This document shows positions 18,744-27,016 of a DNA stretch of 64,000 bases, piece by piece. The DNA lies in the NCBI RefSeq assembly GCF_002252625.1, contig NZ_NQKW01000013.1, positions 1-64,000 of the forward strand, given 5' to 3'. The stretch's first letter is position 1. Every line of letters starts with the position of its first letter. The translations under genes were made by a program, and so were the position numbers. The stretch is from Synechococcus sp. 1G10. GTDB lineage: Bacteria; Cyanobacteriota; Cyanobacteriia; PCC-6307; Cyanobiaceae. The notes beneath the pieces are model-generated. The model saw nothing but the letters and a program-made list of their open reading frames with translations, did not search any database and was not told the origin of the DNA.

Positions 18744-18769
18744 GTCTCTAAGCCAGTCATTCATCAATG

Positions 18770-18795
18770 GGGCACCTAAGAGGTGCCCTTTTTTT
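18770..18795 (+). terminator. Rho-independent terminator
   Basis: A perfect 8-base-pair stem, GGGCACCT and AGGTGCCC, with an AAG loop is followed at once by seven T residues. It ends the transcript of the repeat protein and isolates it from the phosphatase-superfamily gene downstream. Confidence 0.88.
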
Positions 18796-18864
18796 ATTGG
18801 TTTATGGCGAGCTTCCAGCGGTTTGTCGCGTTTAATCTGTAGAGGTCTGAGTGATTCTGAAACA

Positions 18865-19728
18865 TTGAAGCCTGTGACTCATCCGGACGATGTTCTGATT
18901 CTTACTCTTGATTCTTGTCGCTACGATACCTTCCGCCGTGCTGCCACTCCTCATCTCGATAGGGTCGGCCCCACTCACCGCGCCATGGCTCCCAGCTATT
19001 TCACCTATGGCAGCCATGCCGCCTTCTGGATGGGGTTCACACCCGGTCTCAACCATTCAAAACAGCCGTGGTTGAATCCCAAGGCCGGCAAGTTGTTCCG
19101 GCTTATGTATTCTGCAGCGTCGGGTGATGATCGCGCTCCCTTTCAACTCGAAGGGGCCAATATCATCGAGGGTTTTCGGCGGTTGGGCTACCATGCCATC
19201 GGCACGGGCGCTGTCTCGTGGTTCGATCCGTCCACTCCCACTGGTGCAGTACTCGGCGCACCGTTCAACGCCTTTCATTTTGCTGGCAATACCTGGAGCC
19301 TGCTCGATCAACTCTGCTGGATCGAGCTGCAGTTGCGGCAACTCTCTCCCCGGCCGCCAACCCTGGTGTTTCTCAATGTGGGGGAAACCCACGTCCCCTA
19401 CTGGCACCAGGGGGCCGACTGGCCGCGTTGGCCCTCTCCCTGCGTACCATTTGGTGGGCCAGGTTGCAGTGCGCCTGAATCTCGTCGTCGTCAGCAGGCC
19501 TGCCTCGAATGGGTCGACCGGCAGCTCGGCCCCCTGCTTGAGCGCTTCCATCACGGCACGATCCTCGCCTGCGCCGATCACGGCGACTGCTGGGGTGAAA
19601 ATGGACTCTGGGAGCATGGCGTGAGCCACTGGGCAACTCTCACGGTGCCGCTGTTGCTGCGCGTGCGCGGCAAGCCCGTCACCAACCCCAGTCGAATCCG
19701 TAACGCTTTCGCACGGCTGTGGCGCTGA
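18865..19728 (+). CDS. Alkaline-phosphatase-superfamily hydrolase/transferase without a sulfatase cysteine
   Basis: About 287 residues. LILTLDSCRYDTFRRAATPHLD is the first metal-site segment of the alkaline phosphatase/sulfatase superfamily (shown here with its flanks; core is LDSCRYD). LACADHGDCWGENGLWEHG provides the second Asp-His pair. Where sulfatases have C-x-P-x-R, this protein has SYFTYGSHAAFWMGF, so the nucleophile should be Thr or Ser, as in phosphoglycerol-transferase and phosphatase members. The start is uncertain: TTG 18865 or GTG 18874 fit the end of the conserved region, while the same frame open back to 18274 only overlaps the repeat protein. The C-terminus overlaps the convergent sulfotransferase gene by about 50 bases. 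Substrate unknown. Confidence 0.65.
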   Translation: MKPVTHPDDVLILTLDSCRYDTFRRAATPHLDRVGPTHRAMAPSYFTYGSHAAFWMGFTPGLNHSKQPWLNPKAGKLFRLMYSAASGDDRAPFQLEGANIIEGFRRLGYHAIGTGAVSWFDPSTPTGAVLGAPFNAFHFAGNTWSLLDQLCWIELQLRQLSPRPPTLVFLNVGETHVPYWHQGADWPRWPSPCVPFGGPGCSAPESRRRQQACLEWVDRQLGPLLERFHHGTILACADHGDCWGENGLWEHGVSHWATLTVPLLLRVRGKPVTNPSRIRNAFARLWR

Positions 19729-20473
19729 TCTCCAGTTGGCGCCGTAGCAGCTCCTTGACGTGCGCCTGGACCGCCTTAGCTTCTTCGAGGCCAGCATTTT
19801 CTCGAGGCATCTCGAACTCCCAGCTCACAGGTGGAACCCCCAGAAACGCATACAACCTCTCCCATGGCTCCCGTTTTCCGCTCAGCAGAGGCTCACTTTG
19901 GAGCACAAGAACCTGCTGAGGGGGAAAGAGCGCTTCGATGCGGTCCAGCTGTTGCTCGTAGCGGCTGCGGGCCACGTAGCTGTGCTTCTGGTGGCTGTAG
20001 TGGGAAGAGCCTGCCGCCTGCAGAATTGCCTCCGCATCGGCGAGCCTTCCATGTTCCGCCTTGAGTGCAGCCTCGAGCGACAGGGTTTCGAAACCATGCC
20101 TGCGGGCATGAAAGTATTGAGAAAGTGTGCGCTCCACTGGATCTCGCAGTAGCACCACCAGCCTCACTGCTGGCAATGCGGCCCTGATGCGGGCTGGGGC
20201 CTGCGGGTGAAAGAGGTAATACGGAGTGACCTCCCCACAGAGCTGAGCATCACCCCTTCCCTCGAATTGCCGCAGATACCATCCCCACGGGCGATCAGTA
20301 TGCAGCGAGAAGTAGTGCAGTTCCTTGGCGGGCGGCAGAAAAATGCCTGGATGATTGCCAAGACGGCGGTGCACGGTGCTCGTGCCGGCCTTCTGAGCAC
20401 CGACTACCAGAAAATGGGGAAGCAGTGGCTGCTCCACCTGCGGGTACGGTTGTTGCTGATCATCTCGTTTCAT
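19679..20473 (-). CDS. Sulfotransferase (heparan-sulfate-type)
   Basis: About 264 residues. HFLVVGAQKAGTSTVHRRL is the 5'-phosphosulfate loop, PPAKELHYFS is the following conserved Lys-Glu block, and VVLLRDPVERTLSQYFHARR is the 3'-phosphate site. This arrangement is typical of heparan-sulfate-like glycan sulfotransferases. ATG 20473 (MKRDDQQQ) is chosen because the next upstream ATG at 20521 would overlap the divergent gene. The 3' end overlaps the convergent phosphatase-superfamily gene. A glycan acceptor is likely from the family; its identity is unknown. Confidence 0.85.
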   Translation of the reverse strand: MKRDDQQQPYPQVEQPLLPHFLVVGAQKAGTSTVHRRLGNHPGIFLPPAKELHYFSLHTDRPWGWYLRQFEGRGDAQLCGEVTPYYLFHPQAPARIRAALPAVRLVVLLRDPVERTLSQYFHARRHGFETLSLEAALKAEHGRLADAEAILQAAGSSHYSHQKHSYVARSRYEQQLDRIEALFPPQQVLVLQSEPLLSGKREPWERLYAFLGVPPVSWEFEMPRENAGLEEAKAVQAHVKELLRRQLEISATAVRKRYGFDWGW

Positions 20474-20484
20474 CCCCACACTTC

Positions 20485-21297
20485 GTGACGCATTTGAGCG
20501 ACGACATCGGGCAGCCTGCAAAGCTGATTCTGTTGACCGGCATGCATCGCAGCGGTACGTCGCTGCTGGGCCGTGTGCTTCAGGGCCTTGGCGTTCCCCT
20601 CCCAGGCGAGCTGATCGCCGCTGATCACTTCAACCCCACAGGATACTTCGAACGCCGCGATGTTACAGCTGTTCATGAACAGCTGCTGATCAACCTGGAT
20701 CGGTGGTGGCCAACGGCCGAGGGCTGCCAGCCCCTGCCTGAGGGCTGGATGGACATGCCTCTCGCTCGCGAGGCCAGTGAAGAGTTGCGAGCAATCCTGC
20801 AGGCAGAGCTGCGGGTGCAACACAGACCATGGGCCATCAAGGATCCGCGTATTTGCCGGCTGCTGCCGCTCTGGCGTTCGGTGGCCGGATCGCTTGGGAT
20901 CCAGTTGCACGTGATCTATAGCTTGAGGGATCCAAGTGAGGTTTGCACCTCTCTGCTGAACCGTGATGGTCCGCTGGTGGGAATGGATCTTGACCGCGCC
21001 GAAACCCTCTGGTGTCTTCACTACAGTGAATTGTTTCGCGATTCTATCAATCTCCCCTGCCATGGGGTCGACTATGAGCTCTGGTTCAGCCAACCGCAAC
21101 AGCAACTTCAGCGCATCGCCCGAGTTCTCCAGGTCTCCTTGGGAAATACAGCCAGGAGCGCTGGTCTGGCATCCATCGAACCAGCTCTTCGGCGTAGCCG
21201 TGATGTTCACTTGCCACGACCTGTGAATCCATTGATCGCGGCGCACTATCAGGATCTGCGCAGCAGGCTTATCGCCAACTATAGTTCAAAGCCTTAG
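20485..21297 (+). CDS. Sulfotransferase family protein
   Basis: About 270 residues. KLILLTGMHRSGTSLLGRVL is the phosphosulfate-binding loop in the G-x-x-R-S-G-T-S form of a different sulfotransferase subfamily from its neighbours. VIYSLRDPSEVCTSLLNRD supplies the 3'-phosphate-binding segment, and WAIKDPRICRLLPLW is a conserved middle block of the family. The start is probably GTG 20485 or TTG 20494; an ATG at 20425 lies in the frame but would sit inside the divergent sulfotransferase gene. It is the fourth sulfotransferase-like gene in 14 kb. The 3' side leads into a stretch with only a dead insertion sequence. Confidence 0.75.
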   Translation: MTHLSDDIGQPAKLILLTGMHRSGTSLLGRVLQGLGVPLPGELIAADHFNPTGYFERRDVTAVHEQLLINLDRWWPTAEGCQPLPEGWMDMPLAREASEELRAILQAELRVQHRPWAIKDPRICRLLPLWRSVAGSLGIQLHVIYSLRDPSEVCTSLLNRDGPLVGMDLDRAETLWCLHYSELFRDSINLPCHGVDYELWFSQPQQQLQRIARVLQVSLGNTARSAGLASIEPALRRSRDVHLPRPVNPLIAAHYQDLRSRLIANYSSKP

Positions 21298-21614
21298 AGA
21301 ATGAGGCGTCATGCACGCTCAATGGCACAGAACATCTCGTAGTGATCTATATATCCAGGCATAATGGCCTTTATGTATCGCGTCTTGCACTGCAGATCGC
21401 ATTGGCGCAATATCTAGCCCAGAGGCTGGGATTGCAAATGATATCTTGGATCGCCGCCGTGAACGCCTTCAAATTGATGCGTCCGTTGCGGGCATGGATG
21501 GTGCCTAGGATAGGGCGCCGGGCAGGCAGGCATTGTTTGAGTGTCAAGGGCTGACTTTCAGCCCTGAATGATGATCTAGTGTGCATTCCCGCAAATAACT
21601 GACAAAATATTGAG
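21298..21614. other. Gene-poor gap left of the IS630 remnant
   Basis: Roughly 320 bases with two short opposing frames (about 70 codons each) that have no recognisable motif and no good ribosome site. I see no RNA gene or terminator. It may be a remnant of an older insertion. Confidence 0.4.
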
Positions 21615-22333
21615 TGTCTCCCAAGGGAGTCTTTTCATGGCTGTCGGCCGTCCGATGCAGCCGCTCGTCCTCACGGAGGACAAAGTTCAGCGGCCGAGGT
21701 GATCAATCGGGCTCTGCAGACCAAACCCACCGATGTCAGCACCCATTGGAGCGTCCGTTCCCTGGCTGCAGACCTTTTCGGTGCAGCCTCACCGTCAGAA
21801 GACTTACCGCTCCGCGGAAGCCTTTGCTGCCCATGGGCCTGGGCTATGTGGAGGGCGTCACCCACGACTACATCCGCCACGGCACAACCACACTGTTTGC
21901 CGCCCTTGACGTGGCCACCGGCGAGGTGACGACCCAATGCAGACCCCGCCCCGGCACCAGGAGTTCCTGGTGTTCCTGCGCCTGATCGAAAAGTCAGTTC
22001 CGCCGAATTGGATGTCCACCTGATCGTCGACAACTACTGCACCCACAAGCACGCCAAGGTCCGCGCCTGGCTGGCGCAGCGACCGCGCTTCCACGTGCAC
22101 TACACGCCCACCTACGCCTCCTGGCTCAACCAGGTGGAGCGCTGGTTTGGGATCATTACCCAGCGGGCCATCCGGCGCGGCAGCTTCTCCAGCGTCAAGG
22201 AGCTGATCGCAAGGATCGAGCAGTTCGTTGCGGCCCACAACAAGACCAAAGCCCCGTTCAACTGGACCGCCACAGCGGATTCAATCCTGGAGAAGCTCCA
22301 AGGACTTTGATCGCAAATCTCCGGGTCGAGACA
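21615..22333 (+). mobile_element. Internally deleted IS630-family insertion sequence
   Basis: The transposase pseudogene defines the element. Possible imperfect terminal inverted repeats share TGTCTC followed by a GGAG or GGGAG: 21615-21629 on the left, and its reverse complement ending at 22333 on the right. The right end lies about 14 bases past the stop of the HEAT gene, so it landed without breaking it. Ends are tentative. Confidence 0.6.
21637..22310 (+). pseudogene. IS630-family transposase, deleted and frameshifted
   Basis: Pieces of one IS630 transposase read in order across frames: [20 protein letters not shown] at 21637, then [20 protein letters not shown] near 21700, [12 protein letters not shown] near 21780, [19 protein letters not shown] near 21830, and an intact C-terminus from 22008 beginning LDVHLIVDNYCTHKHAKV and including PTYASWLNQVERWFG. 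Compared with the usual ~340-residue protein, the helix-turn-helix region after the first block and a segment around the first catalytic Asp are missing, and several frameshifts separate the pieces. The last catalytic Glu region (LNQVERWF) survives. It cannot make active transposase. Confidence 0.85.
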
Positions 22334-22346
22334 TTAGGAACCGCTG

Positions 22347-22979
22347 CTACCACTGAAGCCCGTTCAGTGCCGCCGCCGCCACCCGGTGGTCGGGATCGGC
22401 CTGCAGCGCCACTAAGGAAGCACGGACCTCGGGGGGTTGCAGAGTTTCGGCCCCAGTGACCGTGGCCTCCCGCACCAGACGGCCCAGGATCTCGGCACCT
22501 CCAACCCGCACCGTGCCATCGCCGTCGGCGATCGCCTGATTGGCCAGATCCAACAGCCAGGACGCCGGCATAGCCGGGTCTTCCGCCAGGGCCGAGAGGA
22601 TGCTGCAGCGCACCAACCACTGGTCATCGCTCTCGAACGACTGGCGCAGCAGCGGCCAGGCCCGTTCCACCCCGTAACTGACCAGGGCGTTAGCCGCCTC
22701 GGCGCGAACATTGGCATCCCCATCGCCCTTGAGGGCCGCAGCCAGGGCCTCCCAGCCCGCCTCGTTGCGCTTCACCCCAAGGCCCGCGCAGCTGAGCGAG
22801 CGAACGATGAACGGCTCCTGCTCCAGGCCCAGCAGCAGCAACGGCACGGCCTGCTCCGCCTCCAGCTGCCGCAGGCTCACCAGGGCCGGCATGGCGCGAG
22901 AGGGGTCACCGGAAAGGATGGCCTGACGAATCTCCGCGGGGTTCAGGCCAGCCGGAGAAGGGGACTCTGGATCGGACAT
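22347..22979 (-). CDS. HEAT-repeat protein
   Basis: A 210-residue, mainly helical protein with repeated alpha-alpha units, for example EAGWEALAAALKGDGDANVR then AEAANALVSYGVERAWPLL and VRASLVALQADPDHRVAAAAL. This is the PBS-lyase HEAT-like pattern common in cyanobacteria (NblB and bilin-lyase-related scaffolds). No catalytic residues are visible, so a protein-interaction or chromophore-related scaffold role is all that can be said. It is separated from the next minus-strand gene by about 25 bases, so it may be the tail of the ruvB-M20 transcription unit. Confidence 0.7.
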   Translation of the reverse strand: MSDPESPSPAGLNPAEIRQAILSGDPSRAMPALVSLRQLEAEQAVPLLLLGLEQEPFIVRSLSCAGLGVKRNEAGWEALAAALKGDGDANVRAEAANALVSYGVERAWPLLRQSFESDDQWLVRCSILSALAEDPAMPASWLLDLANQAIADGDGTVRVGGAEILGRLVREATVTGAETLQPPEVRASLVALQADPDHRVAAAALNGLQW

Positions 22980-23004
22980 GGACTGGGATCAGGGTTGGGT
23001 GACT

Positions 23005-23283
23005 TCAGCCTCCCACGCCGTTCACACCACTGCCGCCAGGACCCTGCTCAGTACTAGATGCCTGTCCCGGAGCCGCCAGGCGCAGGGCCTCCAGCAGGAT
23101 CCGCCGCCTCTGGGCCCGGCGCAGACCACTGCTCACGAGCAGGCCGGTGCCGATCATCAGGGCCGGGACCGCCTCAAGCCGCTGGGTGCCTCGGCGGGAG
23201 GCCATGCTCACCAGCGCCAGCAGAATCAGCAGAGGGGCCGAAAGGGCAAGCACCATCCTCAGGGCAGGACGGAAGCGGCTCAA
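23005..23283 (-). CDS. Small two-helix membrane protein, DUF3188-like
   Basis: 92 residues with two hydrophobic helices: residues ~8-27 (MVLALSAPLLILLALVSMAS) and ~38-53 (AVPALMIGTGLLVSSG). They are separated by a short basic loop and followed by an Arg-rich RRAQRRRILLEAL segment. Size, topology and position after an M20 amidohydrolase fit the DUF3188 family of picocyanobacteria as I remember it. Its ATG overlaps the end of the amidohydrolase gene by four bases. Function is unknown. Confidence 0.6.
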   Translation of the reverse strand: MSRFRPALRMVLALSAPLLILLALVSMASRRGTQRLEAVPALMIGTGLLVSSGLRRAQRRRILLEALRLAAPGQASSTEQGPGGSGVNGVGG

Positions 23284-24503
23284 GCCTGGCGCTCCATCCA
23301 GAGCAGCAGGCTGAGGGTGAGCACCTCGACCCCCACCGCCAGGGAGCCTTCATCGGGGTTGAAGCCACCGTTGTGAAGAGGGGCACAACCATCGGCTCCA
23401 GCCACCCCCAGACGGAACATCGTTCCCGGCGCCACCGAGAGCAGCTGAGCGAAATCTTCAGCCCCCAGAGAAGGTTGATCCAGGCGCAGCACCTGCGGGC
23501 GGCCCAACAGGGCCTGGGCGGCCTCCTCCACCAGGTCGGTGAGGGCGGGGTCGTTGTGCACCGGGGGCGAGATGCAGCGGTAGCGCACCCGGGCCTCGCC
23601 GCCATACCCCCGGCAGATGGAGTGGACGGTGTCCTCGATCCAGCCCGGCAGCTCGGCATGCACGGTGGTGTCCAGACAGCGGACGGTGCCCAGCAAACGC
23701 ACGTGGTCGGCGATCACGTTGAACGCCTTGCCCCCCTCGATCCGCCCGAAGCTCACCACCACCGGGTGCAGGGCATCGAGCCGGCGGCTGATCGCCTCCT
23801 GCAGGCCGCTCACCACCCGTGCCGCGATCCAGATCGCATCGGTCGACTGGTGGGGCCGGGCCCCATGGCCCCCTTCCCCCAGCACCTCCACCTCCAGCTC
23901 GCCCGCGGCGGCGGTGAGGCTGCCGCTGCGCACCCCGATCGTTCCGACCAACAAGCTGGGGAACACATGCAGCCCGAACAGGGCCTGCACGCCCTCCATG
24001 GCGCCATCGGCCAGCATCCAGGCCGCCCCCTGAGCCGTTTCCTCCGCCGGTTGAAACAGCAGCCGCACCCGGGCACTCAGCTGACCGGCCAGGGGAGCGA
24101 GCAGTCGCGCCACACCGAGCCCCACAGCGGTGTGCAGATCGTGCCCGCAGGCATGCATCAACCCCTGCTGGCTGGAGGCAAAAGCGAGGCCGGTGCGCTC
24201 CTCCACCGGCAGGGCATCCATGTCGACCCGCACGGCCAGCAGCGGAGCTCCTTCCGGCCCCAGCTCACCCACCACACCGGTGCGGCCGACCCCTTCGCGC
24301 ACCTGCCAACCGAGCAGGCGCAACTCACCGGCCACCAGGGCCGCCGTCTGGTGTTCGGCACCGCTCAGCTCGGGGTGGGCATGGACATGGCGGCGCAGGC
24401 CGATCAACTCGGGCGTGGCCTGCTCCAGAGCCCTGGCCAGATCCAGCCGCCGCCAAATATCCGCCGCGGTGCCGCTGGAACGGGATGGGGCGGCAGAACT
24501 CAT
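23280..24503 (-). CDS. M20 family amidohydrolase (HipO/IAA-amino-acid hydrolase type)
   Basis: About 407 residues. The two-metal peptidase layout is clear: LRRHVHAHPELSG near the N-terminus, VRVDMDALPVEE, GLMHACGHDLHTAVGLG with metal-binding Cys and His, LLFQPAEETAQGA, and a final LGAEDFAQLL. Members cleave N-acyl or N-aryl amino acids such as hippurate or IAA conjugates. The start at 24503 shares ATGA with the stop of the upstream TPR gene; a longer frame from 24578 lies within that gene. It is part of the ruvB-TPR-M20-DUF3188 string. The natural substrate in cyanobacteria is not evident. Confidence 0.85.
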   Translation of the reverse strand: MSSAAPSRSSGTAADIWRRLDLARALEQATPELIGLRRHVHAHPELSGAEHQTAALVAGELRLLGWQVREGVGRTGVVGELGPEGAPLLAVRVDMDALPVEERTGLAFASSQQGLMHACGHDLHTAVGLGVARLLAPLAGQLSARVRLLFQPAEETAQGAAWMLADGAMEGVQALFGLHVFPSLLVGTIGVRSGSLTAAAGELEVEVLGEGGHGARPHQSTDAIWIAARVVSGLQEAISRRLDALHPVVVSFGRIEGGKAFNVIADHVRLLGTVRCLDTTVHAELPGWIEDTVHSICRGYGGEARVRYRCISPPVHNDPALTDLVEEAAQALLGRPQVLRLDQPSLGAEDFAQLLSVAPGTMFRLGVAGADGCAPLHNGGFNPDEGSLAVGVEVLTLSLLLWMERQA

Positions 24504-25315
24504 CGCTGGACCAACTGGAGAAAATCTTCGAGAGCCTGAACCGGCCCCGGGGGCCAGCGTCGGATCTCCAGCAACCATTCTGGCTGGCGGTAGCGGGGAT
24601 CCAGACCAGAGGCCGCCGCCCAGTTGCTTTCCGCTTCACCGGCGGCGCCCCGTTGCCAGAGCAGGGCCGTCAGGGCCGCCCGAGCGTCGGCGAAAAGGGG
24701 ATAGCGGCGCACCAGCTTGCGCAGTTCCCGCTCGGCCTCGGCCGGCTCCCCCAGCTGAAAAGCGGCCAGGGCCGCACTGGAGCGGGCCATGGCAAAGCCC
24801 GGCCGGGCCGCCGCCGCCGCCTCGAAGCAGTCCCTGGCCTGATCCCAGTGACCAAGCGAACCTTGCACGTTGCCGAGGTTGTACAGGGCGGAAGCCTCCT
24901 CGGGATCCCGCTCCAGAATCCAGTGGTAATCGGCGGCGGCCAGGTCCCACTGGCCCAGGGCCTCTTCTGCGGTGCCGCGGTTGAGGTGGGGATCGGCGTT
25001 GACAGGATCAAGCGCCATCGCCTGCTCCTGGTCAGCGATCGCGGCCTCAGCCCGCCCCAGGGCGAGCTGCACGTTGCCCCGGTTGCTCCAGGCGGCGGCA
25101 TCACTCGGAGCCTGCTCCAGCACCCGGTCCCAGAGGGGCAGGGCATCACCGAAGCGGCCCTCGCGGCTGGCAGCGAGGGCCTGCTCGAACAACTGAGGCA
25201 GCGGCGCTGCTGTGGCGGGGCTGGCCCAGAGCGGTCGTGGGGCCGGCAGCAGCGCCAGAGCCAGGGTCAGACCGAGCGCCAGCAGGCACCTTCCCATGGC
25301 CCGCAAGCCAGCCAT
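24500..25315 (-). CDS. Secreted TPR-repeat protein
   Basis: 271 residues with a signal-peptide-like start: positive MAGLRAMGR, a hydrophobic core at residues ~10-23, and a possible cleavage after LWASPATA. It then has at least five TPR units, including AAAWSNRGNVQLALGRAEAA and ASALYNLGNVQGSLGHWDQA. It is probably periplasmic or thylakoid-lumenal. The ATG overlaps the ruvB stop as TGATG, and its own stop overlaps the M20 start, so three genes are coupled. Homologs in picocyanobacteria often follow ruvB, as I recall. Partners are unknown. Confidence 0.8.
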   Translation of the reverse strand: MAGLRAMGRCLLALGLTLALALLPAPRPLWASPATAAPLPQLFEQALAASREGRFGDALPLWDRVLEQAPSDAAAWSNRGNVQLALGRAEAAIADQEQAMALDPVNADPHLNRGTAEEALGQWDLAAADYHWILERDPEEASALYNLGNVQGSLGHWDQARDCFEAAAAARPGFAMARSSAALAAFQLGEPAEAERELRKLVRRYPLFADARAALTALLWQRGAAGEAESNWAAASGLDPRYRQPEWLLEIRRWPPGPVQALEDFLQLVQR

Positions 25316-26394
25316 CAGGCGGCCTCCGGCCAGGCCAGATGGCGCCGTGCCGCCTCGGTGGCCACCCGGCCCCTGGGGGTGCGTTGCAGGAATCCGAGCT
25401 GCAGCAGAAAGGGCTCCACCACTGTTTCCAGGGTGATCGGGTCTTCACCGAGACCGGCGGCCAGGGTGTCGAGGCCCACCGGGCCGCCGCCGTAGCCACC
25501 GAGCAGCAACTCCAGCAGGCGGCGATCGCTGGCATCGAGGCCAAGGGCATCCACCCTGTGCAGGCTGAGGGCCTCGGCCACCAGTCCTGGGCCGATGCGC
25601 GCTTGCCCCTGAACGCTGGCCACATCTCGCACCCGCCGCAGCAGCCGGTTGGCGATGCGAGGCGTGCCGCGGCAGCGACGGGCCACCTCCACAGCCGCCT
25701 CCGCCTCCAGCACCAGACCGATCAACCCGGCGGCCCGCTCGACGATCGCCTGGAGATCGTCGACGGTGTAAAACTCCAGCCGCTGAATCAGCCCGAAGCG
25801 ATCGCGCAGGGGTGAGCTGAGGGCTCCGGCCCGCGTGGTGGCGCCCACCAAGGTGAAGGGGGCCAGCGGCACCGCCCGGGTGCGGGCCGTGGTGCCCTTG
25901 CCGACGGTGAGGTCGAGGCGGAAGTCCTCCATCGCCGGATAGAGCAGTTCCTCGGCCACGCGGTTGAGCCGGTGGATCTCATCGATGAACAGCAGTTCGT
26001 TCGGGCGCAGGTTCACCAGCAGACCGACGATGTCGCGCGGGCGCTCCAGAGCGGGGGCGCTGGTGATGCGGCAGCGCACGCCCAGTTCCTCCGCCAGGAC
26101 CAGCGCCATGGTGGTCTTGCCGAGGCCGGGGGGGCCGTAGAGCAGCACGTGATCGAGGGCCTCCGCCCGCTGACGGGTGGCCTCCACGGCGATACCCAGC
26201 ACCTGCTTGAGCTCGCTCTGGCCGATGTAATCACTGAGGCGCCGCGGCCGCAGGCCGTCCTCCCGGTTGGGGAGGGGGGCCTCCTCTTCGGCCTCGAGCG
26301 GATCCCGGCTGCGGCTGGCCGTCTGCTGGCGTGGATCCAGCAGCCGCGGTGGCGGCTGGGCGCCGGATCCGGCTGCGGAGGAGACGATCGCCAT
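25315..26394 (-). CDS. ruvB: Holliday junction branch migration ATPase RuvB
   Basis: 359 residues, slightly longer than the typical ~335 owing to a variable N-terminal extension of about 45 residues before [12 protein letters not shown]. The AAA+ core shows Walker [11 protein letters not shown], Walker [12 protein letters not shown], sensor 1 VGATTRAG and the arginine-finger region [10 protein letters not shown]. The C-terminal winged helix carries [20 protein letters not shown]. With RuvA and RuvC it drives branch migration in recombination repair; ruvA and ruvC are not in this window. It is divergent from smpB, with about 60 bases between the starts, which must hold both promoters. Confidence 0.97.
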   Translation of the reverse strand: MAIVSSAAGSGAQPPPRLLDPRQQTASRSRDPLEAEEEAPLPNREDGLRPRRLSDYIGQSELKQVLGIAVEATRQRAEALDHVLLYGPPGLGKTTMALVLAEELGVRCRITSAPALERPRDIVGLLVNLRPNELLFIDEIHRLNRVAEELLYPAMEDFRLDLTVGKGTTARTRAVPLAPFTLVGATTRAGALSSPLRDRFGLIQRLEFYTVDDLQAIVERAAGLIGLVLEAEAAVEVARRCRGTPRIANRLLRRVRDVASVQGQARIGPGLVAEALSLHRVDALGLDASDRRLLELLLGGYGGGPVGLDTLAAGLGEDPITLETVVEPFLLQLGFLQRTPRGRVATEAARRHLAWPEAA

Positions 26395-26453
26395 GGCCCT
26401 GACAGTAGGCAGGTCAGGACATGGATAGGGTCAGTTCAGCAGAGGGGAGGTCG

Positions 26454-26951
26454 ATGGCCAAAGGCGCGGGCAAGAAAGCGGCCAAAGCTGCACGGGATGC
26501 CGCCAACCGGCTGCTGGCCGACAACCGCTTCGCACGACATCAATACGAGATCCTCGAAACCCTGGAAACGGGCATCGAGCTGGTGGGCACCGAGGTGAAG
26601 TCGATCCGGGCGGGCAAGGCCAACCTGCGTGACGGCTTCGGCCTGATCCGCAACGGCGAACTGCAGTTGCACAACGTGCACATCTCCCCCCACAGCCACG
26701 CGAGCGCCTACTTCAACCACGAGCCTCTGCGCACCCGCAAGCTGCTGGCCCACCGCAAGGAGATCAATAAGCTGCGGGTGGCACTCGACCAGAAGGGCCT
26801 CACCCTGGTGCCGCTGAATCTGCACCTCAAGGGCTCCTGGATCAAGCTCACCCTGGGGCTGGCCAAGGGCCGCAAGCTGCACGACAAGCGCCAGGATGAG
26901 AGGCGTAAGGACGCCGACCGCGAGGTGCGTTCGGCCATGGCGCGGATCTGA
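26454..26951 (+). CDS. smpB: SsrA-binding protein SmpB
   Basis: 165 residues from the ATG at 26454, which follows a strong purine ribosome site (AGGGGAGG at 26443-26450). An in-frame ATG at 26421 lacks such a site and adds residues not typical of the family. Conserved blocks include [38 protein letters not shown] and the basic C-terminal tail beginning [12 protein letters not shown]. SmpB binds tmRNA and delivers it to stalled ribosomes for trans-translation. The tmRNA gene is not seen here. It is followed closely by kdsD on the same strand. Confidence 0.96.
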   Translation: MAKGAGKKAAKAARDAANRLLADNRFARHQYEILETLETGIELVGTEVKSIRAGKANLRDGFGLIRNGELQLHNVHISPHSHASAYFNHEPLRTRKLLAHRKEINKLRVALDQKGLTLVPLNLHLKGSWIKLTLGLAKGRKLHDKRQDERRKDADREVRSAMARI

Positions 26952-27016
26952 CCCCCACCCCGATCCGCCCAGCTCGCCCGCCATACAGTCGCTTGGCTCC
27001 ATCGCCTGCAGCTGAT

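Noticed and set aside
17853-18767. A 304-codon minus-strand frame
   Set aside because: It is antisense to the repeat region and crosses the terminator; its internal periodicity simply mirrors the repeats.
18274-18864. Upstream extension of the phosphatase-superfamily gene
   Set aside because: It overlaps the repeat gene and the terminator at 18770-18795; conserved sequence begins only after 18865.
23058-24539. A 493-codon open frame on the plus strand
   Set aside because: It lies antisense to the M20 amidohydrolase, which has all metal ligands. The composition of the plus-strand frame is that of a shadow.
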